A program made the position numbers and the translations under genes. Positions 11,040-21,584 of a stretch of DNA of 26,998 bases are shown here, one piece after another. The stretch spans positions 7,529 to 34,526 of the forward strand of contig JAIPMN010003663.1 in assembly GCA_020650975.1 (NCBI GenBank), given 5' to 3'. The notes beneath the pieces are model-generated. The model was not told where the DNA came from, did not search any database, and saw only the letters and a list, made by a program, of their open reading frames with translations. Source of the DNA: Apostichopus californicus. Lineage: Eukaryota; Echinodermata; Holothuroidea; Aspidochirotida; Stichopodidae. Every line of letters starts with the position of its first letter. Position 1 is the stretch's first letter.

Positions 11040-12128
11040 TCATCGGTTTTCTTAGCATAAGAATTAGGTCTGTACTACCGGAAGTAGATACCTTCAGGCC
11101 AGACGTCAGGGTCCATGAAAACCGCAGGGTCGTCGCATTCAGCCTTGATATTAAACGAGCTGTAATATTCAGAATATTTGCTATTAAAGGCGTTCAACAG
11201 AGACTGAAAGTGATAGCTTCTCCTTTAGGTATGTTTTCAGCTCTTCAGGTGCTACATCTGGGCTGAAACGGGTCGCAAATACATTAGCCAGTCGTTTACG
11301 TTTGACGAAGGTGAAGCCTGTAGCACTCGCTTTACCCATCTTTTGCTCTCTTCTTGGTTTTTGCTTGTAGTGTATTCCTTGAACGTCACGGTGACTGTCA
11401 TTGTTATCTGAGATTAATCGCCGCTTACCTCCTTGGCGAACAATCGTAGCCCATGTAGGATCGAGGTGTGTAGTACTCTTTTCAGTGAAAGCGTCGGTTG
11501 CTAAGGGGATTAATTCGGTGTCCCCAGGCTCTTCACTGCTGGCCGTTAGAGTATTCTGCGTTGAACTAGCCAGCTCGGATACCCTAGTCCGGGAATTATT
11601 GGTGGGTCTTTCATCGGAGTTGGTCGGCTGAGGCGGATCGTTGAGATAATTGAACTTCTTTTGAACAGATGTATTCAACTCAAGTGAGGTTAATCTCTCG
11701 CTGATTTTCGAGAACTTATCTTGAAGGATATCTTTATCATGGTCATGATTGACAATAGCAGCGGTTATAGCCGAAAATTTGGTTTGGAATTCGTCAATTT
11801 TGACCAAAATTGATGACACGTCCGACTGTGGTAATAGGCTCAAGTTACAGGCAGCAAATATGGGTAGATCGGCGACATTCACTTCCTTTATCTTGATTAT
11901 GATGTCTTCCAAGTTTTTTTGCTTTTATTACCCCCTTTACGTGTAGTGAATTTGAGGGTCACATCCTTGTCTTTAAACATGGGTAGAGGAAATAGCAACT
12001 GTTTAGCGTTTTCTACGATTTTATCAGAGTAGAAATTGTCACAAATGATGACTATGGTCTCAGTTATTGATAACGTAGCACAACAGTTCATTAACGATTA
12101 CGTCAGATTGCCCAATACACTCTGCCAT
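11040..12128 (-). pseudogene. LINE ORF1-like protein
   Basis: The best start is the ATG at 12128 (MAECIGQSDVIVNELLCYVI). The frame is then lost near 12070 and picked up at TIVIICDNFYSDKIVENAKQ. It is lost again in a T-run near 11915 and resumed in the 242-codon frame 11184-11912. That frame has a predicted helical stretch (residues ~30-75), a Ser/Thr-rich middle, and a basic C-terminal part with FVKRKRLANVFATRFSPD and APEELKTYLKEKLSLSV, which looks like an RRM-like or nucleic-acid-binding module of LINE ORF1 proteins. After another shift the tail FMDPDVWPEGIYFR is visible near 11080-11120. The role in the family is RNA binding. Confidence 0.75.
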
Positions 12129-12309
12129 GATGTAGCTTTACAGCACTAGCTAACTCGTAACGGAACGATATAGTTGTTAGTGTTAGAAACGGTTTCGCAG
12201 AACTACTTAGCGTCGAATGGCGCGATGACAACGATCATCCTCGGAGAGGACGGGTTTTTATAGGGTAAAACAAACCAGAAAATGTTAATATTCGATAAAT
12301 AATACTCGA

Positions 12310-12333
12310 CAACGACAATGCATGTTGTCGTTG
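12310..12333. repeat. Perfect 9-bp hairpin
   Basis: CAACGACAA and TTGTCGTTG are separated by the six bases TGCATG. The stem is perfect. It lies in otherwise unassigned sequence upstream of the LINE's 5' end. Confidence 0.8.
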
Positions 12334-12425
12334 ATAGTTCGTATCCAGAAAAATGTAATTACAAGTAATTAAGGTATAAAGATGTGACAACCTTGAAGCG
12401 TAATTCCCGTAACATCCTCATCGAA

Positions 12426-12522
12426 GCGTTCGCTATGACCCTACGTAATATTAATCGATATGAATCGTAGTTCATTCGGCCCGTTTTGTTTATACACAGA
12501 TAAGTCCAAACATAGCGAACGC
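12426..12522. repeat. 12-bp perfect inverted repeat with a nested 5-bp one
   Basis: GCGTTCGCTATG at 12426-12437 is the exact reverse complement of CATAGCGAACGC at 12511-12522. Between them CTACG and CGTAG form an inner inverted pair. The arrangement would fold into a long hairpin and could be the termini of a very short inverted-repeat element. Confidence 0.7.
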
Positions 12523-12544
12523 AAACATATCAGGCCACGTGGTC

Positions 12545-12667
12545 AATTTTTTTGCATTTCCAGGTGGCCTCAGATGCAATTTGGTGCAATATAACACACT
12601 TAAACACCCACTCCATTTTGTAAATAATTTTGCATTTTCACCTGGCCTTAGATGCAATTTGGTGCTC
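12545..12667. repeat. Two direct copies of a ~40-base segment
   Basis: TTTTGCATTT...C(A/C)(G/C)(C/G)TGGCCT(C/T)AG followed by ATGCAATTTGGTGC occurs at about 12548-12584 and again at about 12628-12664, 80 bases apart. It may be part of a longer tandem array interrupted by the following gap of Ns. Confidence 0.7.
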
Positions 12668-12703
12668 CAAATGAGATTTTTTTCTCATTTGGAAATGAAA
12701 AAG

Positions 12704-12725
12704 NNNNNNNNNNNNNNNNNNNNNN
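12704..12725. other. Assembly gap (22 Ns) beside C18
   Basis: The Ns follow a purine-rich AAATGAAAAAG and are followed by a run of 18 C at 12726-12743. The gap is probably a failure to read through the homopolymer, and its true length is unknown. Confidence 0.95.
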
Positions 12726-12743
12726 CCCCCCCCCCCCCCCCCC

Positions 12744-15228
12744 AGCACCCCCGGTTCCTACGCCCTTGGTGACAAACACAACAAAACTACTGCAAAACTG
12801 TACGAGTTTTTATCGGCCAATTAGCCTACAGGTTAATTAAATCGGGCATAGAACACACTGTCACTCAGTAATTGTCAGACATGCATGTGGTAGCTCACAG
12901 ATTCCCATAAGAGGTCACAGACATGTCAGCTGTGAGGAAATGGCGCGAAATGTTCTATCCTGTTAACCGTCTGTTCAGCTGGGGTAAAGGGACGATTCAC
13001 TTCATACGCTAAGTAATACCGGTCACGGATGACCCAATTACGGATGGCCCGCTACGGATAACCAAATTATGGGCCCTAAACATTGGATTAACAAAACCAT
13101 ATCTAAGATACCGTCCAAATGCATATACCAAATATGCCTAAAAATCATCATACCAAAACGTTTCGATATCCACGACGATGCTCCTTTTAAGTCGATCTGT
13201 CTGACCATTTAATCAACCGTCCCTGCACATCAATACCTTTGTTGCTGATTTCGAATATTCAATGCAAAATAACTCGATTTCATATCCATACAGAACGGTA
13301 ACTCTAAATACATTCACTACAACTTATGTATAAACCACTGATCTTCAAAATCATTTGACTTAAACGATATAGTTGACTTCAATTTGACCCATTTGGCAAT
13401 TTATGCAAAACGTGCAGTTCGAATTATCGGCATTCACACAAGAACAACTTCATTTAACAAATTGACAATGTTTTCAATAAATACACGACTGTCTCGACAT
13501 TATAAAATCGGGAATATTAACCATAATTATTCAATGGATATTAATATTTGAAATATCTTGACAGAATCGTATTAATTTTGCATATACTTATGTAATCGCT
13601 GGTCTTACAAATATTACACATACATAATTATCCACAAATACTCACTGGTAAACAATATGAACGGCTTGTTCCAGGTAAATTCACAAGAAAGATATCTCCT
13701 TATATCACCTCTTGAAGAATGCACATATTTCACGGCTAAGACTGAGCTACGATTACAAAAGTTCTGTCCCTGGTGAAAAAACAGTAGTTTTTGCGGCTTA
13801 AATCGGCGCCAAATCTTCCCAGCGTTCTGTGGGCTATAAAACTGTGGCCGGTATATTGAGCCAACCCCGTGAATCCCAAGGCAAATATTAACAGTGCCAA
13901 TTTCGGTGGCTGAAATATGGAGCCAAATTCACTAACTCTCAGCGGCTAACATTCGGATTCCATTTTGACATCACAGAAACTTTCTTGGCAACTCCCTTAG
14001 CCCATTCAATAACGTTTTCTTAACCAGAATTTACAAGCACAGAAGTATGAGTGGAATGATTCCAGCAAGCCCCGAGTACTAGAAAAAAAGTAGTGATGCG
14101 GTGCACTACCAGTCGAGGCTAAATTCAATACAAACTATTAAAGGTTGTCCTCATGTCAATTGCATGTAAATTAATACGCTAATTACTCAGCCTTCATGCC
14201 TTCTCATTATCACATAGCAAATACTTTCATAACTGCCTACCTATTTGTGATAACCAATGAATATTTATTAGTTATACATTAAGTAGCATACGAGTAGCTT
14301 ATACCATGTTTTCAAAGTCAATGATAAATTTCCCTTCACTTGTTACATGGCTAATGACGAAGACCTTAATGAAGCAGATTGGCATGCAATCTGTTGCCGT
14401 CCCTGAAAATTTATGGTGGCAATTTCTTCCCCTGCCCCTCCCCATGCAGGCCCTCACACGAGAAATCACAGAGAAACCCCTGTAATATATTACTCTTCAA
14501 CTTCATGAAATAATTGGTAATGTTGGTCAATCCATGTTTCTTACTTTAAAAAATCTGTACATATCATCGAATATGTCTTCTTATATCACTTGTTTCGAAT
14601 GATGGTGATGTTGTTCAGGTAAGTAAGAAGAGAGATAAGATTTTAGATAATGTCCTTTCCGCAAGAGAGCTAGTTGTCATATCAAACAGATTGAAATAAG
14701 GAGCGCAAGAATAATGACAATAATACCAAATATGTGTCATTTTTTATGCTTACATCTTTTTCGTTTTGTTGTTTGTTTGTGATGTCATTTTGTTTTCATT
14801 TTTTTGTGATGAATGCAGTTTGTTCTGATTATGAAATTCCATGAATTATATCTCCTGTTTGTAGCAATTCAAGCATTGAGTTCATATCTAGGTGGAACAA
14901 TTGGATGGGAACGTATCATTTATAATGGAAAGAGCAGCCTCGTGTTTCCTCCCACCCCTCACCCTCTTCCACTCACCGTTTGCAATCTCTTACAGAAGAT
15001 AAACTCTTTTTATACTTAATATCTTCCTAGTTTTGAATGCACATATTGTGCAGTTGTTTAGTAATACACATGCATCACTCTATACAAGCTGTGTACAAGC
15101 GATGGAGTTGGGGAGTGTCACCAGAAAGCAGTTTTAAACGTGTATCACATTAATAAGAGATATCACAAATTGTCGCCAAATGAAATAACGTGTATAAGTG
15201 TCCGAAATTTATATCTAAATAGACATAG
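12744..15228. other. Rest of intron 1, no gene recognised
   Basis: Both strands were read. No exon with a plausible phase-1 boundary pair or conserved domain was found. The only structure noted is a small direct repeat at 13024-13070. The intron ends in TAAATAG-ACATAG, giving two possible acceptors for the VWC exon, at 15222 and 15228. Confidence 0.5.
13024..13070. repeat. Three short direct copies of (T)ACGGAT(G/A)
   Basis: CACGGATGACCCAAT, TACGGATGGCCCGC and TACGGATAACCAAAT follow one another with a period of about 14-16 bases. Confidence 0.6.
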
Positions 15229-15423
15229 GGAACGGTTATGGTTGCTCTTTCCGGGGAGAGCTTCTTTTGCATAACCAAGTGGTGCGTCTAGATCCGTGCT
15301 CGCTCTGTAGATGTTTCAATGGAACAACAACATGTGATATTGAAAGCTGTCCTGCTGAAACTGGGTGTGGACCAACTGTTGTGGTAGTCATCCCTGAAGT
15401 ATGCTGTCCACAATGTCCATACA
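15229..15423 (+). CDS. Exon: von Willebrand factor type C domain, complete
   Basis: The exon codes about 65 residues and has the full VWC cysteine plan. One Cys sits near the start (YGCSFRGELLL), then CSLCRC (C-x2-C-x-C), FNGTTTCDIESC, GCG, and finally VVVVIPEVCCPQCPY with the diagnostic CC-x2-C: ten cysteines in all. VWC modules are extracellular; in chordin, CRIM and similar proteins they bind BMP-family ligands, and in others they mediate oligomerisation. NGT is a glycosylation sequon. The acceptor is ACATAG|GG (an alternative 6 bases upstream keeps the frame) and the donor is TACA|GTAAGT. Both boundaries are phase 1. The codon joining the next exon would be Arg. Confidence 0.88.
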
Positions 15424-16108
15424 GTAAGTACATGTGTACAATATACATCGTATAACCCTCTATGTAATATGTGGACGGGCAATTGGACAATTCACTATCA
15501 TGTCAGAATCATGGGCCAAATATGGCTCCCGTCATGATTAACATGTGCGAGGGTGGTCTCCATGTTCACAACTTTACGCAATGCGGCACGCTTTTCCAAT
15601 TTCCTCGATAACTAACATACAGACAACTCAAGAATTAGAAGAGAGAAGGAAACGTTACCATGTTATGTAAAGTTAAAGACAGACATCTGCACCTGCAATT
15701 CATTTATGCGATCTCTGGACGTTGATCAAACCAAAGAAAAACACTAGTGTCACAAGTGTCGGATGATGTTCAATTCAAAGTAATAATAGGAAACGTGTGT
15801 CTGAAACTGTTAAAGATACGTAAATATCAATACGATTACAATATCGTTTCTTAAAGAAAGATAGGTTTGGGAGCTATGCCATAGCATATTGAATTCGTAT
15901 TTTCATGTAATCGTACACATGAACTACTTGAACACAAAATTGTTTTCAATACTTTAATCCATTGTATTCCATTATACTTAGGAGTCGCTTTGTCAATATC
16001 ACTGATGTTCGATCATTGGCACCGAGGGAAAAGAGAATTTGTACTTACAACACCGTATCTAACTACTAATTTTGTTGCTGAATGTATCGTATACCTAACT
16101 TAAATTGG

Positions 16109-16150
<42 letters not shown>

Positions 16151-16202
16151 ATATATATAAACATATATATCTATATATAATATATATATCATGTTTCTTT
16201 AG
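15424..16202. other. Intron between VWC1 and D1
   Basis: Donor GTAAGTACATG. No coding or mobile-element signal was found. An AT microsatellite fills 16108-16190, immediately before the acceptor ATGTTTCTTTAG. Confidence 0.6.
16108..16190. repeat. (TA)n microsatellite next to an acceptor site
   Basis: An almost pure (AT)n tract is followed by AAACATATATAT variants and ends 12 bases before the 3' splice site of exon D1. Length variation here could alter the branch-point to acceptor distance. Confidence 0.9.
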
Positions 16203-16646
16203 GAATTGTCGTATCTGAAGCAACTATTACTGGCTTCAACAAATTCTCATTCACGGTGGGTGACACAAAATGTTTCCGGTTTGGCCTGGACATTACAGTC
16301 AACAGAAAGCAAAGTTCAAGAGTTGTCATGGGTCAGAAACTTTGGAAACTAAGCAGTTGGTTCAGCCGAAACGAAAATGGTTCAGGACCGACATTTGTGT
16401 TTCAAGACAACATCTTTAATGATAGGAATGCAGCAATGGAATACTCTAAGCCAAACTATCCACCAATGTACTGGAAAAAATTGAGGGGAACATTGCAATT
16501 TAAAAACGCCACGTGTGATGACTACAAATACTTTTGCGTTGAATTTGGACAACAATCCCAAACAAGGCCGCTTTATAACCTTTCTTTCACCTTTCAATCG
16601 CAAAAAGAAAGACTGATTGATTGTGTACGTCTTGGAACGTGCAAAG
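16203..16646 (+). CDS. Exon: unrecognised extracellular domain D, copy 1
   Basis: 148 codons after TTCTTTAG, ending at GCAAAG|GTGAGT, phase 1 at both ends. I cannot assign it to a named family. Visible features: a hydrophobic and alternating N-terminal half suggesting a beta-sandwich; FGLDITVNRKQSSRVVMG, LWKLSSWFSR and YPPMYWKKL; then CDDYKYFCVEF and, at the end, DCVRLGTC. These four late cysteines are shared with copy 2. Sequons NGS, NAT and NLS indicate an exposed extracellular domain. From memory, uncharacterised marine-invertebrate proteins carry repeated domains with a similar LW-x-L...C-x3-(Y/F)-x-C-V...DC signature; this was not checked. It directly follows a VWC exon, as copy 2 does, so the VWC-D pair seems to be the duplicated unit. 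Confidence 0.82.
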
Positions 16647-17230
16647 GTGAGTATCTACATTTTAAATGTAACTGTGATGATTTTTTTGTAACGAAAATCT
16701 AACAGGGCCACGTTCCTTGCTTGCGTACGATGCCAATAAGGATGGGAAATCGTGTTCCTTTTTTTTTGGTGTACTGCGTTCAAGACAAAATACTGAACTT
16801 AAGTTAAGAAAAAGGTAAAGGATATTAGAAAAAAGATTCTCTCCGAAGCGAGCAAAATTAATTGGTTTATTGCAAAATTTTATTTTCCGACATTTATTAA
16901 ATTATCAAATTATTGTTTTGCTGCAATATGTTCTACCGATTATATCCCCGATGCGAGCGTAGTTAATCATTTGTTGCATATTGTTGAATTAACGAGATTT
17001 AAAGTAATCAATTATCATTTTTCTACAGATTGTAAAATTTTAATTTGTGGCAAATTGTTCACATGTCTGTGAACAATTAGTCATTTTCGTGAAAAAAATT
17101 GCTAAAGAATTTATCTAAATATTTTTAACATTTTTAACGGCACCTTATTTCCTTTATTACTTTTAAACTTAACTTGTTCACATATTCGTTGACTTGTGAA
17201 AGATGTATCATTATTCCTTATGAAATCAAG
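16647..17230. other. Intron between D1 and VWC2
   Basis: Donor GTGAGTATC. AT-rich, no coding signal. It contains a perfect hairpin at 17053-17078. The acceptor, TCATTATTCCTTATGAAATCAAG, has only a modest pyrimidine tract. Confidence 0.55.
17053..17078. repeat. Perfect 11-bp hairpin with 4-base loop
   Basis: AATTGTTCACA and TGTGAACAATT are separated by TGTC. The stem is perfect and lies about 150 bases before the VWC2 exon in the transcribed strand, so the pre-mRNA could fold here. Confidence 0.8.
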
Positions 17231-17410
17231 ATAACACTGAGTGTAACTATCAGCAACACACTCTTCGGGACAACGAAAGACTGGAGCTTGATGAATGCAC
17301 AACATGCACCTGTCGCAATAAAATAGTGACATGCGAGACTGAAACATGCGGTGCCGAATGTGAAGAAGGAAAAAACGTTACAGAGGAGCGTTCCCCTGTT
17401 TATCCTTATC
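17231..17410 (+). CDS. Exon: second, incomplete von Willebrand C-like domain
   Basis: 60 codons, phase 1 at both ends (AAG|AT ... TATC|GTGAGT). It begins ECNYQQHTLRDNERLELDE, then CTTCTC (C-x2-C-x-C), NKIVTCETETCGAEC. This matches the N-terminal subdomain of VWC, which often can stand alone. The terminal CC-x2-C of the first copy is missing; instead the exon ends in EEGKNVTEERSPVYPY. Seven cysteines leave an odd count, so either one is free, or it pairs between chains or with another domain. NVT is a sequon. The intact phase and the repeated VWC-D order support a real exon; the weaker acceptor lowers confidence in the exact start. Confidence 0.75.
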
Positions 17411-17889
17411 GTGAGTATAGAGCCGTGTCCATAGCAGCTTATTTTTTCGTAACAATGAAATTGTTTCCGAATTAATTAATAATAATGACCAATGTTACAA
17501 ATCGTACTATACTTTACACAGAACCAATTCAATCTTCAATGACTAGAACATAGAACAACCCTGCAGTAAACACAACGAAACATTTAACAATAACAGATCA
17601 AGTTTCGAACAGTCTTAGGAGATGAGCAAAACAGTTCTTTAGTACAATAAACTTACTTGTATTACTTTTTTCAAGTTTCGGGCTTAGAAATAATGTAATT
17701 TTCTAATTTCAAAATTAATTTCATTTTTTAAAAAAACTCGTTACATTTTGGCATAATCTCATTCAACTTCAACACTTATATAAATAATATTTACAATGGA
17801 AAATGAACAGTTCATTTTGGGTGATCTAACATTAAATTGTAACCAAAAACTAGTTGATCGGTTTCTAATAGAAAACAGGAGGTTACATG
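17411..17889. other. Intron part before the LINE fragment
   Basis: Donor GTGAGTATAG. AT-rich, with no gene seen. The LINE's 3' untranslated end may extend into the upper part of this stretch. Confidence 0.5.
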
Positions 17890-19437
17890 GCCGTCTCAAA
17901 ATAGGTGCTTTATGGTTTCTGTATCCATTTTACAGAAAGTGCAGGCAGGGCTATTATTTTTTTGTCATTAAATAAAGAAGCCTATTGATAGCAAGAAGAC
18001 GGTGGATAAGATACCTCCAATTGAAAATACTGAACTTTGGTCTCGTAGAGAGTACGAAAAGGGATTTTACAAATGATGTACTAGTTATCACAATTGAGAT
18101 TAAAGAGCAAGTTCCACTTATCACACGCACGTGGAGGAAGAGAAATATGCCAGATTAAGAGACAGTAAACCATTTTTGAAAGACTTGGAGTATTAGAAAT
18201 AACATTTATGAGATGATCTTCTGGAGCGCTGGCTACCGAAGCCTGAAATGAACATTACCAAGCAGGAGGAACTGCAAAGAATACCGGAAAATGTTGTAAA
18301 GGGGAGCCTTGTCAGATTAAATTTATCACAATACTGAGTATAAGAAATTGGAGAGCCATCACTCTGAAAAGCTCCTTGATGTACATAATCCCGACTTGAC
18401 GGATCTTATTAAAATAGATTGTTGAATTATTCATTCTTATGAAATGGTTTTTACAGATAATCTACTCTCGAAATTTTGTGATGGAGTAACACAAGTAGCC
18501 TTATAGACCATGCAATGCAGACCTATCTAATGAAAATATTCTTAATTTTAACACTATCGTTTACGTTAAAGTTACAATTAAAGAAAAGTTCCTTTCGAAA
18601 AGGGGAAAGAGAAGCATCGAAAAAGTATTCCAGTAACCAGTACTATACTTGTCAAGTAAACGTCTAACTCAAGAAGCTTTTAAGGTATTGACAAAGCAAT
18701 CCACACGGATACTTTTTACAATAGGGTTGATCACATACTATCTCTACTGACCTTATCAGGAGCATTATGCCAAATAAAGTCGAAAATAATACTATGAACC
18801 TTGTTAATAAAATCATTACGAGGGTTTGGAAGAACATGGAATAGATGCACCAATTGGCTAATAGAAAAATACTTAACAACTATGTTTCGTCTAATAGGAG
18901 TCATATCTCTAATACTCCACAACAGAAGTTGATTTTTAAGTCTAGATTGTTTTTTCTGGTAGTTCAGCCGTCGTCGCCATTATGAGTGAAACTTATACCC
19001 AGTAACTTAATAGGTTCGTGTCAGAGAGGTAATCGGGAGGAGTAATAATAAAAGAACCTAGCGGAAAGACCCGAGTTTTCTGGAAAATTCACCTTAAGTC
19101 CAGAGGACAGCTTGAAAATGTTTAGGGTGTTGAGCATTTCAAGAGTCGAGTCTTCGTTACCATCACAGAGAATAACAGTATCGTCGGCATACTGTAGAAC
19201 GTTCAATTCATTACCATAAATACTAATACCAGTAATGTTATTGTTAATGATATTAGCTTTAGAGAGAATATCAGCACAGATTATGAACAGAAACAAGCTC
19301 AGAGGGCAACCTTGTCTAACACTTCCATTTATACAAAAGGTACCGGTAGAATTACCATTGTGACATACACAAGCAGTACTATTACTGTACAAGAGACTAA
19401 GAGTCTGATTGTCATTTGTATGGTTTATAAGATAAAA
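17890..19437 (-). mobile_element. 5'-truncated L1/Tx1-like LINE fragment, inactive
   Basis: Minus-strand RT remnant in the intron between VWC2 and D2. The upstream frame (19392-19021) has GSVRQGCPLSLFLFI, then VLQYADDTVIL with the catalytic YADD at 19180-19191, and LSSGLKVNF. A second frame (18922-18731) carries RRNIVVKYFSISQLVHLFHV and FINKVHSIIFDFIWHN of the post-palm region. Further down, ACTFCKMDTETIKHLF near 17890-17950 is the C-terminal zinc-knuckle motif. Homology starts abruptly near 19437, so the fingers, endonuclease and any ORF1 are gone. Frame changes and stops between the blocks show decay. The family is related to, but clearly not the same copy as, the LINE at 1003-3545 (YADD here, HADD there). 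The 3' boundary is uncertain by about 200 bases. Confidence 0.85.
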
Positions 19438-19647
19438 AAAATAAACCTTATATTCTCACCAATAACTTTATTCACCATTAGACCCCATTTGATTATCCCC
19501 GACACGATGTGTCACAGACCTATCAAGTTTTACCACAAGGCAACAGTGATTCTATTGGTGTGAATGGATATTAAAGGCTTAAATATAACCTGTCAACGAG
19601 AGCGTATTACGCATGTTTTACGATCATTTGCTTTCTTACTTTACCAG
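19438..19647. other. Intron remainder before D2
   Basis: Short AT-rich stretch ending in TTTGCTTTCTTACTTTACCAG, a strong polypyrimidine tract and acceptor. Nothing else was seen. Confidence 0.6.
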
Positions 19648-20100
19648 GTTTGTACCCAGAGAGTACCAGCATCATCTACATAAGTGACCAAAATTTCACT
19701 GCTGGAACGCAAACATTGAATGTAACATTTGGATTAAATATAACCATTGATCGAAAAAAGACATCAAGATTTATTCTGGGCACAAATCTTTGGGAATTAA
19801 CAGCTTGGGTAACTTCCAGAATAGTTGGCAGGAAAAATCAGATCGAGGAAACAGTATTCTCAGAAGAGGACTCTTCAAAAGGGTATGACCAACGTAAAAA
19901 TGACCCACCTTGGATGGCATGGGAAAGACTGCATTACGAAATAGATCTCTCCGGTGGAAGTTGCAATGATTTCCAGTACTTTTGTGTGAGATTTCGAAAC
20001 ACAGAAACTGCAAACACGACTTATGATGTTGATCTTGAAGTGATAACGACACTACCCAGACAAACAGAGGACTGTATGGAACTCGGCTATTGTACAGAGG
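19648..20100 (+). CDS. Exon: unrecognised extracellular domain D, copy 2
   Basis: 151 codons, phase 1 at both ends (CCAG|GT ... GAGG|GTGAGC). It aligns along its length with D1: FGLNITIDRKKTSRFILG against FGLDITVNRKQSSRVVMG, LWELTAWVTSR against LWKLSSWFSR, DPPWMAWERL against YPPMYWKKL, CNDFQYFCVRF against CDDYKYFCVEF, and DCMELGYC against DCVRLGTC. The four cysteines, the LW pair and the PP..W motif are shared, while loops differ freely, so the duplication is old or the loops evolve fast. Sequons NFT, NVT, NIT and NTT mark it as extracellular. If the exon were not spliced, the frame would stop five codons into the intron. The next exon is the membrane helix, 3.5 kb downstream. Confidence 0.82.
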
Positions 20101-21520
20101 GTGAGCTACTTTATTGAGAGTATGTTCATGTAGTACTGAGGTTAGCCAGGTGTACTTGTACCATTTTCATAACGCCCTCTCACATTTCTATGTACATTTT
20201 CTGATGCTGTGAATGGGTAGTAAACTCGAATAAAGAAATAGTGAAATAATGAAACATCTACCACAAAGTGTTTTTTTGGTTGGTAAAAACAGGGGAAAAA
20301 ACCTAGCAGTAGCGAAATTTATGTATTTAGAAAAATGACACTAAAGACGGTGGGCTTGGTAATGAGCGGCTATATTGTGTGTGCGTGTGTGCACTAAGTC
20401 CATGTTATGGCACATTACGAGAAAGCACGTGAACTAAAAGGTTGCATACATCCATCCATAATACACAATTAGCAACTTGAACACATGTAAAAGAAATATT
20501 ATTAAGTCCGGTGGTTAAATCACATAAACAAATGACAATGTGCAACTGTCAACGTAGATACGTAGATACTGGAACCGTAAGCAGTATAATGTTATAGGGG
20601 TACACTACACACACTATGCAATAACTACATAATGGACCAGAAGTGGCCTAGCTGGAAAGTTTGAGGTAAGAGTGACGCAGGCAGGTGCCGTAGTATTTTT
20701 TTACCCTTTCTATCCTCTCTATCCTTACTATATAGAATTGGATGAGTATTCACCATGTCATCTGCATATAGATCAACACGTTAAGTAAAGCAGATTTCGA
20801 CACAGATTACTGTTCCCTCACCCACTTGGATATCTTCGAAGGCTTACAATTAGAGACGTGACAATGCTGCCATGTAAAATAGTTCAAATTCACAGTATTT
20901 GTTCTGTAAGACTGTTTTAGAGAAATGAAACATGCATAACAAATGAAGATGCAATGATACTTGAAAGGCATATCGAGATCTGTAAGATTTCCCGACTGGC
21001 TGTCCTTTCGTTAAGCCAATAACCAACCAAGTGCGCTAATACTGCTAATTTGACAGACCGATCTTTCATGTCGGTCCTAATGTGCGAGATCTGTACTGTT
21101 TTGGGTCTCTGGATTACAGTGACGCGATCGTGTGAAAGCATGCACTCACAAGCTGCGAACATGCCAAATGAACTTGTATACTGGGTGATCGACTGGTTCT
21201 ACTTGTGCAGTTTCGCTGCGTTAAACTTGACTTCAAATTTTGAAGTTCACAAATATGTTCCGAAAGAACTCTTCTTCCTCGTTTTTTATGAAAGAACATT
21301 TTAGATACAGGTGGTCAACTCACGGTACCGTTCGTTATAATCTTCACTCATAGATTGCAACTTGTCGAGTTTCGCGTAACACGATAGGACAGATATCGCA
21401 GCACCCTCTGCTCATTTTTAAGCGTGGTTGGGGAGCCACGTTGGCCTAAATTCTTGCGCATCCCATTAAAGGTCATTCTAAAATGTTCATATGTTTTAAG
21501 ATTGCCATATTTTAACTAGC
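20101..21520. other. Intron after D2, no gene recognised
   Basis: Donor GTGAGCTAC. No conserved coding sequence was found. Long open frames near 20917-21304 on both strands carry no motif and look like chance. The stretch ends at ACAG (21521-21524), the left copy of the short direct repeat flanking the inverted-repeat element. Confidence 0.55.
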
Positions 21521-21584
21521 ACAGGAGTAGTATCGTCCTACTTACCCTCACACCCCCCCCCCCCCCAGGTAGCCGCATGCACCT

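Larger units (their letters stand above)
8340..12128 (-). mobile_element. CR1/L2-like LINE, two ORFs, internally deleted and frameshifted
   Basis: Minus-strand non-LTR element, complete enough to show ORF1 (12128-~11040), an apurinic-like endonuclease (~10642-9848), RT fingers (~9653-9330), the RT thumb and C-terminal part (~9280-8520), and a 3' end made of short repeats (AAATGAAATGAAAT on the minus strand, near 8340-8360) as CR1/L2-type elements have. Frameshifts and stops occur in every module, and the RT palm with its catalytic Asp pair is missing. A minus-strand TATAAAAA at 12255-12262, about 130 bases before ORF1, might belong to its 5' leader. It sits in the first intron of the VWC-D gene in antisense orientation. 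A Jockey-like origin is the alternative, but the C-terminal HxxRKxxTF-like end is closer to CR1/L2. Confidence 0.88.
12129..12703. other. LINE 5' flank with hairpins and a duplicated 40-base segment
   Basis: No gene was found. It contains the possible LINE leader (to about 12262), a 9-bp hairpin at 12310-12333, a 12-bp inverted repeat at 12426-12522 and two copies of a ~40-base segment at 12545-12667, each listed separately. The stretch may be a small non-autonomous element. Confidence 0.45.

Noticed and set aside
12539..12840. Two plus-strand frames with poly-Pro
   Set aside because: They cross the N gap and the C18 run; there is no coding evidence.
15236..15490. Minus-strand frames opposite the first VWC exon
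   Set aside because: Shadows of a clear plus-strand VWC exon with proper splice sites.
20917..21304. Overlapping open frames on both strands in the intron after D2
   Set aside because: No motifs, no splice or phase support; consistent with chance.
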